A DNA stretch of 64,000 bases. Source: JBGNFV01 sp049645705 (lineage in GTDB: Bacteria > Bacteroidota > Bacteroidia > Cytophagales > Cyclobacteriaceae). The stretch's first letter is position 1; every line of letters starts with the position of its first letter. The stretch spans positions 62,001-126,000 of the forward strand of contig JBARUK010000017.1 of the NCBI GenBank assembly GCA_049645705.1, given 5' to 3'. Positions 27,632-36,114 of this stretch are shown here, piece after piece. The notes under the pieces are model-generated. The model saw only the letters and a program-made list of their open reading frames with translations, had not been told where the DNA came from and searched no databases. A program made the translations under genes and the position numbers.

Positions 27632-28648
27632 TTGCATAAGATCGAAGATCCATCCCGTTACATCAGCAGACGAGCAGGAGAGACCCGTATTGGAGAAACT
27701 CTTCACTGGTACTCCGGTGGCCGTTTCGAGGACTTTCTACAGGGTAGCCATTCGGCAGGATGCCGCATAGCCCTGATAGGTATCCCTGAAAGTATAGGCC
27801 CGGTGGCCAATGCAGGTGCCGGTGGGGCCGAATATGCGTGGGAGGCTTTTCTGAGTAGCTTTTGTTCCGTACAGGAAAATCGTCATCTGAAGGGGCACAG
27901 GGTCGCCATTGCAGGCACCCCGCCCGTTGCGCCAATCCTCGAAAAGTACATTAAAACATCTCCTGATGATCTTAAGGCCATTCGCTCCCTTGTCAGCGAA
28001 CTGGATGCTATAGTCCTGCAGGCTGTAAAGCCGGTATTTGAAGCAGGGATGATACCAGTGATAATAGGAGGGGGGCATAATAATGCTTACCCGGTAATAA
28101 AGGCAGCCGCTCAGGCTTGTGGTCAGGCGATCCAGGTAGTAAACTGCGACCCTCATGCTGATTGCAGACAAATGGAAGGCCGCCATAGCGGCAACGGATT
28201 TACCTATGCCATGGCAGAGGGCCATCTGAGCCGGTACTTTGTGGCAGGCCTGCACCAGTCCTACAACAGCGAAGAAATGCTCGGCAGGATGGACAAGGAC
28301 CCTGCTACAGCTTATTCATTTTTTGAAGATGAGCCTGATCCTGTGCAGGCACTGAAAAAATACGCCACCGACCATAGCAGCCATATACCTACGGGTATTG
28401 AACTGGACATGGATGCTATTGTGGGCTTTCCGGCCAGTGCCCGAACGCCCGTGGGAATTTCTATGCAGCAGGCAATGGCCTATCTGCAATATGCCTGCTC
28501 GTATTATTTACCTGCCTATGTACACCTGCCTGAGGCTGCCCCTGATCCTGACGGATCCGATTACAAATACTACGGTAAAGCACTTACCTACCTGGCCTGT
28601 ACTGCCATAAAAGGACTTTCCACGAACAACAAGATTACTTCAGCCTGA
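27632..28648 (+). CDS. hutG: Formimidoylglutamase/arginase-family hydrolase
   Basis: A 338-residue ureohydrolase-fold enzyme. TTG 27632 is the first possible codon after an in-frame TAG and is preceded by aaaggaag, so it is taken as the start. All six metal ligands are present: His149 (GGGHNN), Asp173, His175 and Asp177 (CDPHADC), and Asp259 and Asp261 (LDMDAIV). The GGGHNN and EGRHSGNGF contexts match the Bacteroidota formimidoylglutamase-like branch rather than arginase. The reaction would release formamide from N-formimidoyl-glutamate in histidine breakdown, but no other hut gene is nearby, so the exact substrate is uncertain. The stop overlaps the next start by 1 bp. Confidence 0.8.
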   Translation: MHKIEDPSRYISRRAGETRIGETLHWYSGGRFEDFLQGSHSAGCRIALIGIPESIGPVANAGAGGAEYAWEAFLSSFCSVQENRHLKGHRVAIAGTPPVAPILEKYIKTSPDDLKAIRSLVSELDAIVLQAVKPVFEAGMIPVIIGGGHNNAYPVIKAAAQACGQAIQVVNCDPHADCRQMEGRHSGNGFTYAMAEGHLSRYFVAGLHQSYNSEEMLGRMDKDPATAYSFFEDEPDPVQALKKYATDHSSHIPTGIELDMDAIVGFPASARTPVGISMQQAMAYLQYACSYYLPAYVHLPEAAPDPDGSDYKYYGKALTYLACTAIKGLSTNNKITSA

Positions 28649-29229
28649 TGAACCAGTTCTTTTCAGATATAATGGAGAGCATCATTGTACCTGCCCGTCT
28701 GGTGTTTATCATGTGGCTGGTGTTCTTTATCGAGACGATCTTAAATATGGATTTCGGCTTTCTCGGTATATTGCCCCGTACCGAAACAGGCCTTATCGGT
28801 ATCATAACCTCTCCGGTAGTCCATGGTAACTACCTGCATCTTATGAGCAATACGCTGCCCATCCTGGTGCTGGGTACTTCACTGTATTTCTTCTATGACC
28901 GTATTGCCAGCCGTGTGTTTCTAAGCTGTTATTTTTTTACCGGGCTCCTGGTCTGGATATTCGCCGGGGGCAATTCTATCCATATAGGTGCCAGTGGCGT
29001 AGTGTATGGTATTGCCTTTTTTCTTACGTTCTTTGGCCTGTTCCGCAAGGACTTCAAGAGCATCCTTATCTCCCTTATTACGCTCTTCATTTACGGTGGC
29101 TTGTTCTATGGTCTTCTACCTATGCAGCCCGGCATATCCTATGAGAGTCACCTGCTGGGCGCCATAGTAGGTGTGGTAAATGCTGTACTGCTAAGTAAGA
29201 TCCGTAGAACCAGTAAGGACGGCTATTAA
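28648..29229 (+). CDS. Rhomboid-family intramembrane protease, short form
   Basis: A 193-residue, six-span protein with the catalytic pair Ser116 (GASG) and His168 (SYESHLLG) and the loop motif HLMSN. It is a close paralogue of the protease at 10609: both share FGFLGILPRT or LGYLGILPRT, FFYDRIA/FYFYDKIA, GVFRKD/GLFRKD and SYESH. This copy lacks the hydrophilic C-terminal tail. It starts inside the stop codon of the formimidoylglutamase gene (TGATG) and so is translationally coupled to it. Confidence 0.9.
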   Translation: MNQFFSDIMESIIVPARLVFIMWLVFFIETILNMDFGFLGILPRTETGLIGIITSPVVHGNYLHLMSNTLPILVLGTSLYFFYDRIASRVFLSCYFFTGLLVWIFAGGNSIHIGASGVVYGIAFFLTFFGLFRKDFKSILISLITLFIYGGLFYGLLPMQPGISYESHLLGAIVGVVNAVLLSKIRRTSKDGY

Positions 29230-29306
29230 CGTTTTGCCGACCCCGCTTAGCAATCAAAAGTTTATCTGTATGCCAACCATTTGCAGCTGGTAGTATTTAT
29301 ACCATT

Positions 29307-29918
29307 ATGACGGATGAACTGAAACTGGAACAACTGTTTACAGAGACCTGGCAAACCCTCGGCAGGGGAGTGGCAGACGCCGGGCATGGATTTCACTGGC
29401 CTGTACTGGGCACTTCCGGGCCATATGGTGTGGAGATGCGTAAGGTGGTTCTGAGAAAAGCAGATCGGGAAACAGGCACGCTGTATTGCTATTCGGATGA
29501 ACGCACCGGTAAAGTAGCCCAGCTAAGAGTAGAGAGCCGTACCGGCTGGTTATTTTATGATAAAAAGCATAAGGTCCAGCTGCGGGTAAAAGGCATATCT
29601 ATGGCTCACCATATGGATGAAACAGCAAAGGAGATATGGCAGAATATTGAGCCTGAAAAAAGAAGAGACTATACCGGACCTTATGCCCCTGGTAGTCCGC
29701 TAAAGGAATACGATGCTAACCTGGCCGTTCCTTTCAGAAAAGACGAGCATGAGCCAGACAGGGAAAACACAGCCGACGGGCTGGAAAACTTCGTGGTGGT
29801 GAAAACTACCGTAAGGGAATTGGAATACCTGAAACTGCAGAAGGAAGGACATATCCGCTGCCTTTTTACCAGGAATGCACCTGGTGAAGAGTGGTCGCAG
29901 ATATGGCTGGCACCTTAG
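29307..29918 (+). CDS. Pyridoxamine 5'-phosphate oxidase-like FMN-binding protein
   Basis: A 203-residue protein with the split-barrel flavin-binding layout: an RKVVLRKADRETGTLYCYSDERTGKVAQLR segment in pieces (residues about 44-73), LFYDKKHKVQLRVKG (about 82-96), and the C-terminal ending with conserved Trp (EEWSQIWLAP). This is the Alr4036-type branch of the PNPOx superfamily, whose members bind FMN and often act on small redox substrates; vitamin B6 oxidation is not assured. It overlaps the convergent gene by 4 bp. Confidence 0.75.
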   Translation: MTDELKLEQLFTETWQTLGRGVADAGHGFHWPVLGTSGPYGVEMRKVVLRKADRETGTLYCYSDERTGKVAQLRVESRTGWLFYDKKHKVQLRVKGISMAHHMDETAKEIWQNIEPEKRRDYTGPYAPGSPLKEYDANLAVPFRKDEHEPDRENTADGLENFVVVKTTVRELEYLKLQKEGHIRCLFTRNAPGEEWSQIWLAP

Positions 29919-30340
29919 AGGTTATCTTCATTTTCCCTGATCCGCACCAGGCATTTTTGCTTCAACTGCGTTACCTGCTCCAGGGCGGCCTCATCGGTTT
30001 CAATCTTTTTCAGCCAGTTATCGAACCGCTTCTGGTCCTGCCATTCTATTATGCCCGAAAGAGTATCGAACAGCGTGCCCTTATCCCTTTCCAGGTACAG
30101 CATATGCTTGTCTGTATCATGGTCCAGGTGGCTTAGTTTTAAAATTTGTAACTGGGGGTCGAAGGGACTGTCATAGTTGCGGTGCAGTACCAGTAATGCC
30201 AGATAGTACAGGTTGCTAACCTTGTCTGAACTCTCCAGGCGGGCATCGAAAACTATATAATGGTTACCATCCGTTTCCAGAATGCCTCCATCCTTCGCTA
30301 CATCATGCAAAAAGTCTTTAATCGTTTTAATAGTAGTCAT
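29915..30340 (-). CDS. Hypothetical protein
   Basis: A 141-residue soluble protein with alternating strand and helix pattern (IKDFLHDVAKDGGILETDGNHYIVFDARLES at the start; helical Lys/Glu-rich end KRFDNWLKKIETDEAALEQV). No signal peptide, membrane span, cysteine pair or known catalytic motif is visible. The family was not recognised. It is convergent with the flavin-binding protein and has a 4-bp tail overlap. Confidence 0.6.
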   Translation of the reverse strand: MTTIKTIKDFLHDVAKDGGILETDGNHYIVFDARLESSDKVSNLYYLALLVLHRNYDSPFDPQLQILKLSHLDHDTDKHMLYLERDKGTLFDTLSGIIEWQDQKRFDNWLKKIETDEAALEQVTQLKQKCLVRIRENEDNL

Positions 30341-30510
30341 GGTGTGCCTCTCGAAATAGTCGGGTATAGGTTAAAAAAATGTTACCCTGATTAAAAATTT
30401 CCAAGTTTAAAAACTACGCGCTTAATAATATAATTAGTTAAGGCTCATTTTGTTAGCTGCAAGCTGGTACCAAGTTTAGCAAAAGTTCCTGTAAAATATA
30501 TGTAAAACTT

Positions 30511-30518
30511 TATATTTG
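30511..30518 (+). promoter_or_regulatory. Candidate -7 box before the small membrane protein
   Basis: TATATTTG fits TAnnTTTG exactly. Transcription would start near 30524, which places the alternative GTG at 30524 at or before the transcript's 5' end and favours ATG 30542 as the start of the following gene. Confidence 0.45.
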
Positions 30519-30541
30519 AGCTTGTGGTTAAAATATCAGGT

Positions 30542-30718
30542 ATGAATAAGTCAAAAAAAATTCTACTTGTATCGTTTATCGTCTTTATTGTAGTAGTGAT
30601 TTTCATTATGATAGATATGTCGAGTAAAACGACATTTCCCGGGCAGAATAGTGAGCCCGGTACGGCTGAAGACAGCCTGAAGCAACTGGAAATGACTACA
30701 CCTACTACAGAACAATAA
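30542..30718 (+). CDS. Small single-span membrane protein
   Basis: A 58-residue protein with a basic N-terminus (MNKSKK), one long hydrophobic helix (about 7-25) and a polar tail rich in Ser, Thr and Glu. The orientation expected from the positive-inside rule puts the tail in the periplasm. A start at GTG 30524 would add six residues, but that codon coincides with the predicted transcription start. It is followed 12 bp later by the DUF2452-like gene, so the two are probably in one transcript. Function unknown. Confidence 0.55.
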   Translation: MNKSKKILLVSFIVFIVVVIFIMIDMSSKTTFPGQNSEPGTAEDSLKQLEMTTPTTEQ

Positions 30719-30730
30719 CCCCTCATCGTT

Positions 30731-31201
30731 TTGCAAAAAGGTAAGAAAGTAGATATCAACAGGATAGACCTGGAAGAAATGGCGGAAAAGGCTACCGAAA
30801 ACCCCGGTACCAATCCGTTTCCACACCACGCCGGTAGCGCACTGGTCAAACCTGAAGATAAAGGAAAGCTGAAGGGCAGGGCTCTTTCAGCCATGGAGCA
30901 GCAAACAGACCGTCAGCTAAAGCAATTGTATGAACAGATGCAGATGCTGGCCGGACAGGCAAAGGAACTGCAGGTACGAAAGGAAATGAGCGAGCGCATC
31001 TATGCGGCTAATATGAACTTTGAGCCCCTCATAGGTCATCGCTATCACCTGTACCAGCAAAAAGACGGGCTGGATACACTGAGCATGATCGGGCCGGGCG
31101 AATGGGGCAGACGCAAGCCGTACAGCGCCCATTTGGCTACAGTGGAGCTTCTGGCCGATCATACCTGGGAAATAATCGAAAAAGGCAGCGAGTTTGAGTA
31201 A
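30731..31201 (+). CDS. DUF2452-family protein
   Basis: A 156-residue protein read from TTG 30731; no ATG occurs until residue 17. Typical DUF2452 features are visible in order: NPFPHHAGSALVKPEDKGK (about 27-45), the helix MEQQTDRQLKQLYEQMQMLAGQA (about 55-77), FEPLIGHRYHLYQ (about 97-109), and the C-terminal GPGEWG..ATVELLADHTWEI. The molecular function of the family is unknown. The 3' end overlaps the next gene by 8 bp, suggesting coupling. Confidence 0.75.
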   Translation: MQKGKKVDINRIDLEEMAEKATENPGTNPFPHHAGSALVKPEDKGKLKGRALSAMEQQTDRQLKQLYEQMQMLAGQAKELQVRKEMSERIYAANMNFEPLIGHRYHLYQQKDGLDTLSMIGPGEWGRRKPYSAHLATVELLADHTWEIIEKGSEFE

Positions 31202-31859
31202 TAGTAAGGTTGCACGTACCCAGTTCTTTTCCCTACTGGAAGAGGTGGCCGGTAAGCTGCGCCTCTTTGAGGCACCGCGGGCTTCGGTGGCTTACTGGAA
31301 AAAACTTAAACTATACAATGATGCAGCGGAGGTGTATGAGTCTCTAGGTGGGCGTGAGAGATACATACCGTTTATTTGCCAAACGGATCTGATGGTAACA
31401 GACAGCCACCTGGTCATACTGGACGAAGACCTGTCTTATAACCGATACCGGTCCAAAACGCTGCGTAACCAGGTATACGATAATCTTCCGGGGGCCCAGC
31501 CGGATCACCTGCGCCGCTACTGCCGCCAGTATGAGAGCGAATGCATGAAAGCCGGTATGCGCCATGACCTGTGGACCAGCCCGGAAGCAGAGGCGCACTT
31601 TGGTGAGGCATCGGACCCGGGGGAGTTCTACGGAACGGGAGCTTCAGGCTGGAAGCTGAGAGCCTTTACTGAACACATTACGGATATCATGTCACTATAC
31701 TCCGGAACCCCCGTGATCAGGTTTTCAGTATACGACAACCTGATGGTAGAAGGCCGCATACTGCAGGTACGTGACCTGCTTATGACCTCGGCAGACGAGC
31801 GCTACCCGGAGTTTCTCAAAAGCTACATGAAAAGGAAGCTGGAAACAGTCTCTGCCTGA
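31194..31859 (+). CDS. Hypothetical protein coupled to the DUF2452 gene
   Basis: A 221-residue protein read from TTG 31194, inside the end of the DUF2452 gene. It is soluble and rich in Arg, Tyr and Glu, with a Cys/Arg-rich middle (LRRYCRQYESECMKAGM) and a segment GTGASGWKLRAFTEH. There is no signal peptide or known nucleotide-binding motif, and I did not recognise the family. The short overlap with the preceding gene suggests a shared function. Its end is 2 bp from the convergent deoxynucleoside kinase gene. Confidence 0.65.
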   Translation: MSNSKVARTQFFSLLEEVAGKLRLFEAPRASVAYWKKLKLYNDAAEVYESLGGRERYIPFICQTDLMVTDSHLVILDEDLSYNRYRSKTLRNQVYDNLPGAQPDHLRRYCRQYESECMKAGMRHDLWTSPEAEAHFGEASDPGEFYGTGASGWKLRAFTEHITDIMSLYSGTPVIRFSVYDNLMVEGRILQVRDLLMTSADERYPEFLKSYMKRKLETVSA

Positions 31860-31861
31860 TA

Positions 31862-32488
31862 CTAGCGGCTGTTGCTGAACAGTCCGTTTATCTCACGGTC
31901 TACCAGGCCTACCACACCGGCAAAGTCTTCCGTGTTGTGCAGAAAGTCCTTGTTATTCACATCCACTATCAGCAGGCGCCCTATATTATAAGAGGCGATC
32001 CATTCATCATACAGGATGTTCAGGTTCTTCAGATAGTCTATCCGCATACTTTCCTCATACTCCCTGCCTCTTTTTTCTATCTGAGACACCAGCTTGGGAA
32101 TGTCTGCTTTAAGATATATGAGCAGGTCCGGCGGCTGTACAAAGCTGGTCATAGACCGGAACATGCTGAGGTAGTTGGCATAGTCGCGGTCATCCAGCAG
32201 GCCAGACTGGTGCAGGTTTCTGGCAAAGATATGGCTGTCTTCATAGATGGTCCGGTCCTGGATCATGCTTATACCTGACTTCCTTATATGGTTTGCCTGG
32301 TTAAAGCGGCTGTTCAGAAAGTAGACCTGCAGGTGAAAAGCCCACTTCTGCATGTCGTCGTAGAAGTCTTTGAGGTAGGGGTTGTGCTCTTCGTCTTCAA
32401 AGAGTGGTTCCCAGTTATAGTGTTTGGCCAGTTTGGCAGTCAGTGTAGTTTTGCCCGATCCTATGTTTCCGGCTATGGCAATATGCAT
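31862..32488 (-). CDS. Deoxynucleoside kinase
   Basis: A 208-residue kinase of the dNK/dCK-dGK family. Features: Walker A GNIGSGKT (7-14), the substrate-site segment with YLKDFYDDMQKWAFHLQVYFL (about 38-58), the DRS-like motif QDRTIYEDSHIFA with catalytic Asp-Arg, and the lid segment RGREYEE with arginines that clamp the phosphates. It transfers phosphate from ATP to a deoxynucleoside in the salvage pathway. The specificity (dA, dG or dC) is not readable. Monocistronic by position; convergent with the preceding gene. Confidence 0.9.
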   Translation of the reverse strand: MHIAIAGNIGSGKTTLTAKLAKHYNWEPLFEDEEHNPYLKDFYDDMQKWAFHLQVYFLNSRFNQANHIRKSGISMIQDRTIYEDSHIFARNLHQSGLLDDRDYANYLSMFRSMTSFVQPPDLLIYLKADIPKLVSQIEKRGREYEESMRIDYLKNLNILYDEWIASYNIGRLLIVDVNNKDFLHNTEDFAGVVGLVDREINGLFSNSR

Positions 32489-32711
32489 GATAATCAGTTT
32501 GGGGGTTCAAAAGTAGCTATACGATGTGGATATGGCAACATGAATTTTTCCACATTTTTTCAGCAAGGCCGCGATTACCCCTGTATTACTAATCTTTTAC
32601 CCCTGTTTTAACTTCTTTTTATCTTTTTTCCAGCCAGATGATGGATACGACTTACTGTCTATATTTAATCCCAAAGCAGTAAACGTATTAACCAATGCTA
32701 TTTATAGTCGC

Positions 32712-33407
32712 ATGAACAGCATCCAACCTCTCAGGGTGATTGTGGCAGATGATGACCAGGAAATTCTCAGATCAGTAAAAGATCTGCTCGAAAGAAATGG
32801 CTACGATGTACGCGTGGCTTTTGATGGTGAGTCAGCCCTTCGGCTTTGCGAAAAGCACCTTCCTGACCTGCTCATCAGCGAGATAGACCTGGAAATTATA
32901 GACGGACTCACCGTCCTGCAGAAAGTAAGGCAAAACCCGCGCCTGGCCAGGACCAAAGTATTCATACTCACCGATGTGATTATTGAGGGCAATGAGGTTC
33001 GGGCCTTTGAACTGGGGGTAAATGACTACCTGTATAAGCCCTTCCGCCCGAAGGCTTTCCTGTTGCGCCTGGAGAAGAAACTGGCGCGGTTGCAGAAAAA
33101 AGAGGAGGCTCTTTCCACATTGAAAATAAATGATCTGCTGCTGGACCCGGAAAGAAATACCCTGACCCGAAATGAAGAAGTGATACGACTACCCCGCCGT
33201 ACATTCGAACTGTTCTTTTTTCTGGCTCAAAATGCCGGGGTGGTGTACAACCGGCAGGAACTACTGGAAACGATATGGGGTGAAGGAACAAATATATCCG
33301 GCAGAACGGTAGACGTGCATATCCGTAAGATCCGGGAAAAGGCTGGTAATGAATACATCATGACTTTCAAAGGAATAGGGTATAAATTCAATACAGGTAC
33401 CCTCTGA
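32712..33407 (+). CDS. OmpR-family response regulator with Glu in place of the phosphoacceptor Asp
   Basis: A 231-residue protein: receiver domain (about 6-122) and winged-helix DNA-binding domain (about 135-229; RRTFELFFFLAQNAGVVYNRQELLETIWG and GRTVDVHIRKIREKAG). In the receiver, the acidic pair Asp13-Asp14, the Thr of FILTD and the Lys of YLYKPF are intact, but the phosphorylation site reads PDLLISEID, so Glu57 stands where Asp is expected. Such a change often mimics phosphorylation. No histidine kinase gene is adjacent. It therefore looks like an orphan, possibly constitutively active regulator. Confidence 0.87.
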   Translation: MNSIQPLRVIVADDDQEILRSVKDLLERNGYDVRVAFDGESALRLCEKHLPDLLISEIDLEIIDGLTVLQKVRQNPRLARTKVFILTDVIIEGNEVRAFELGVNDYLYKPFRPKAFLLRLEKKLARLQKKEEALSTLKINDLLLDPERNTLTRNEEVIRLPRRTFELFFFLAQNAGVVYNRQELLETIWGEGTNISGRTVDVHIRKIREKAGNEYIMTFKGIGYKFNTGTL

Positions 33408-33415
33408 AAAAAACA

Positions 33416-33440
33416 AGGCAACCCCCAAAGGGAGTTGCCT
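33416..33440. terminator. Hairpin after the response regulator gene
   Basis: The 7-bp arms aggcaac and gttgcct (33416-33422 and 33434-33440), extended by ccc/ggg inside, lie 9 bp after the stop. The plus strand lacks a U-tract after the hairpin; the A-run before it would give one on the minus strand. It may act as a weak or bidirectional terminator. Confidence 0.5.
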
Positions 33441-33880
33441 GAATAACTTATATGAAGAAAATTCTACTATTTCAAAGGTAGGGTATTAGAATATATTAAG
33501 CTATATGGTAGTATTACCAAAAGATTAATTTTGTCACGTTATTTATTTTTATCTTAAAACAGAATAAAATTCTAATAAAGGTCTATTCAAAATGAAGCTG
33601 TTTCCTGTTTTAGTCGATGTTGTCAGGTACTATTCAAAGACTCGTTAGATAATTTTTGTGAAGATCTTTCCCCCTAGCTGGAATTGCTTCTATTGGTTCT
33701 AATAAACCTGCGAAATATCCAGTTGAACGGTATAGTGAGCTTTTCAGAATATTCCTACCCAAAATCAATTGATTATCAGGTGATTATTGTCTTTGAGTGG
33801 AGAGATATTACATCTTGTGGTAATAGTAGGGGTATGCCAGGTTACTAAAGATCAGACAAATAGGGGTAAAGGTTGGCCAT
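33441..33880. other. 440-bp AT-rich gap without a recognisable gene
   Basis: The stretch lies between the response regulator hairpin and the 3' end of the ROK kinase gene. No open frame with coding character, no paired terminator and no repeat was found. Confidence 0.4.
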
Positions 33881-34891
33881 TCAGGATTGTATATTCTGGG
33901 CATCGGGTATAAACAGACTGCTGCCGGTAGCCTGGTTTTTTTCCTTCTCCCATACCAGCGCACTGGCCCCAAGTATGGCCGCGCTCTTTTCACCAAGACC
34001 AGATAGCCTGATCGCTATATTTTCCTTATCGTATACGTTGAACAGGTACTTTTCGAAGTTTTCACGGATGGGTTTCAGCAGCAGGTCACCGGCACCGGCC
34101 AGCCCGCCGAATATAAAGATGGCTTCGGGGCTGGTTGCTGCCACAAAGTCTGCCAGCTTGCGGCCGAGTATTCTGCCGGTATAGACAAATGATTCTGCAG
34201 CGATATGGTCACCTGCCACAGCCGCTTCGTAGATTATCTTGGAGTTGATCTCATTATAACTGTAGCTTCTGAGCGGGCTGTCCAGCATAGAGTCGGCCAT
34301 CAGCTCAAAGGCCGTCCTGCATATACCGGTAGCAGATACATAAGCCTCCAGGCAGCCCCGCTTGCCGCTGGAGCACATTCTGCCTCCCTCTACGGCTATT
34401 ACATGACCTAGCTCACCGGCAAAACCATCTGCACCATATACCAGGTTGCCATCTACCACTATACCACTACCAAGGCCGGTACCGAGGGTGATGACAATGA
34501 AATGCCTCATGCCCCGGGCAGCCCCGAATATCATTTCGCCGATGGCAGCCGCATTGGCATCATTGGTGATAGTAACAGGATAATTTTTAAATTTTTTGAA
34601 CTCGTCTACAAAGGGCACCACGCCTTTCCAGTCCAGGTTGGGGGCATGCTCTATAGTACCTTTGTAGTAGTTGGCATTGGGCGCGCCTATGCCTATGCCC
34701 TTAATTTTGTAGTTGGTAAGATTCTTTTCCAGGACGTCCAGTTCATTATTGAGTGCTTGCAGGTAATCCCGCAGTCCGTCATGACCGAACGTTTTTAGTT
34801 TGCCTTCTGCGAGAATATTCCCGTCTTTGTCTACATATCCGAATTTAGTATATGTACCGCCGATATCGATCCCAAGCGCAAGTTCGCTCAT
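33881..34891 (-). CDS. ROK-family sugar kinase (glucokinase-like)
   Basis: A 336-residue protein with phosphate-1 motif IDIGGTYTKFG (9-19), sugar-site residues in TNDANAAAIGE, phosphate-2 motif ITLGTGLGSGIV, and the ROK signature GELGHVIAVEGGRMCSSGKRGCLEAY in pieces. The zinc site has His followed by two Cys; one of the usual three Cys positions is Ser (CSSG rather than CxCG). ROK kinases phosphorylate glucose, mannose, N-acetylglucosamine or similar sugars with ATP; the preference is not readable. It is monocistronic by position. Confidence 0.87.
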   Translation of the reverse strand: MSELALGIDIGGTYTKFGYVDKDGNILAEGKLKTFGHDGLRDYLQALNNELDVLEKNLTNYKIKGIGIGAPNANYYKGTIEHAPNLDWKGVVPFVDEFKKFKNYPVTITNDANAAAIGEMIFGAARGMRHFIVITLGTGLGSGIVVDGNLVYGADGFAGELGHVIAVEGGRMCSSGKRGCLEAYVSATGICRTAFELMADSMLDSPLRSYSYNEINSKIIYEAAVAGDHIAAESFVYTGRILGRKLADFVAATSPEAIFIFGGLAGAGDLLLKPIRENFEKYLFNVYDKENIAIRLSGLGEKSAAILGASALVWEKEKNQATGSSLFIPDAQNIQS

Positions 34892-35041
34892 ACTTATTAG
34901 CCTCTTTAAAAAAAATCTTGCTCTGCTACAAAGGATTCAAGTTAATAAGAAAGTCGTAACGGCTAAAATATTTCCTGAATAACCCTGTGGTAAAATAGTG
35001 CTATTTTTGAATTTTGAACATAAAACAGTCTGTAAAACACT

Positions 35042-36016
35042 ATGCCCCTGGTTCCATCAACTTATAAATCGCCGGTTTATCTTAAAAACGGCCACCTGGC
35101 GACCATATTCCCGAACGTGTTCCGAAAGGTAACCGGCGTGACGTATGACCGGGAGCGTATGGAGACAGAAGACGGGGACTTCCTGGATCTGGACTGGCTG
35201 CAAAAGGGAAATGACAGGATCATCATCATCAGCCACGGGCTGGAAGGTAGTAGCGACAGGCCTTATGTAAAGGGCATGAGCCGGTACTTTTCCGAGAGGG
35301 GCTGGGACGTGCTGGCGTGGAACTGCCGCTCCTGCAGTGGTGAAATGAACCGCACGCTGAAGATGTACCACCATGGCGAGACACAGGACCTGGAATCTGT
35401 GATACGCTATGCTATTGCTAAGGAAGGCTACAGGCATGTGGCCCTTTCTGGCTTTAGTATGGGTGGCAGTATGTCGCTGAACCTGCTGGGGCAGCGGGGC
35501 GATGCACTGCCTGAAGAGGTCAGGGGAGCAGCCGTCTTTTCTGTACCGTGCGACCTGGGGGCTAGTGCCCGGCACCTGAGTGAACCGGGAAATGGCTTCT
35601 ACCGGCGCCGGTTCCTGAAAAAACTACTGCAGAAGATGCGGGAAAAGCACCGGGAGTTTCCGGACCGGGTAGCTATTACCGGCGCGGAGGCCATCCGTCA
35701 TTTTGCGGAGTTCGACACGCAGTTTACAGCGCCCTTGTACGGTTTCGAAAGTGCAGAATCATTCTATCGGTCGGCCAGTGCTAATCGCTATCTGGAAGGC
35801 ATAACGCATCCGGTTCTTATCGTTAATGCGGCTAATGATCCCTTTCTGCCCGAGGCTTGCTATCCAACAAAAGAGGCTGAAAAACACCCTGATGTGTATT
35901 TAGAAATTCCGGAAGAAGGGGGGCATGTAGGATTTGTAATGAAGGGGCGTAAATATACATATGCTGAAGTCAGAGCATATGAATTTTTGGAAGATATATT
36001 AGAAAGTCGAATTTGA
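35042..36016 (+). CDS. YheT-family alpha/beta hydrolase
   Basis: A 324-residue alpha/beta-hydrolase. The oxyanion HG segment is ISHGLEGSSDRPYVKG (64-79), the nucleophile elbow is GFSMGGS with Ser139, the acid is Asp in NAANDPFLPE, and the catalytic His lies in EEGGHVGFV. The RPYVKGMSRYFSERGW stretch and NCRSCSGE are family hallmarks of YheT/ABHD1-3-like proteins, esterases of uncertain substrate. The following hairpin (36035-36058) separates it from the convergent cysteine operon. Confidence 0.88.
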   Translation: MPLVPSTYKSPVYLKNGHLATIFPNVFRKVTGVTYDRERMETEDGDFLDLDWLQKGNDRIIIISHGLEGSSDRPYVKGMSRYFSERGWDVLAWNCRSCSGEMNRTLKMYHHGETQDLESVIRYAIAKEGYRHVALSGFSMGGSMSLNLLGQRGDALPEEVRGAAVFSVPCDLGASARHLSEPGNGFYRRRFLKKLLQKMREKHREFPDRVAITGAEAIRHFAEFDTQFTAPLYGFESAESFYRSASANRYLEGITHPVLIVNAANDPFLPEACYPTKEAEKHPDVYLEIPEEGGHVGFVMKGRKYTYAEVRAYEFLEDILESRI

Positions 36017-36027
36017 TTTTATTTGGA

Positions 36028-36058
36028 ATAAAAAGGCCGTCCTGGTTTCAGGACGGCC
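36028..36058 (-). terminator. Terminator of the cysteine operon (between convergent units)
   Basis: A 10-bp perfect stem ggccgtcctg/caggacggcc (36035-36044, 36049-36058) with a 4-nt loop. The flanking A-run (36030-36034) provides the U-tract on the minus strand, so it ends the moeZ-side transcript; it may also stop plus-strand reading from the YheT gene. Confidence 0.82.
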
Positions 36059-36114
36059 GATCCATATATGAAAAAGAAAAAACTGAACTTATGATCTAAT
36101 ATAGTAAAATATAT

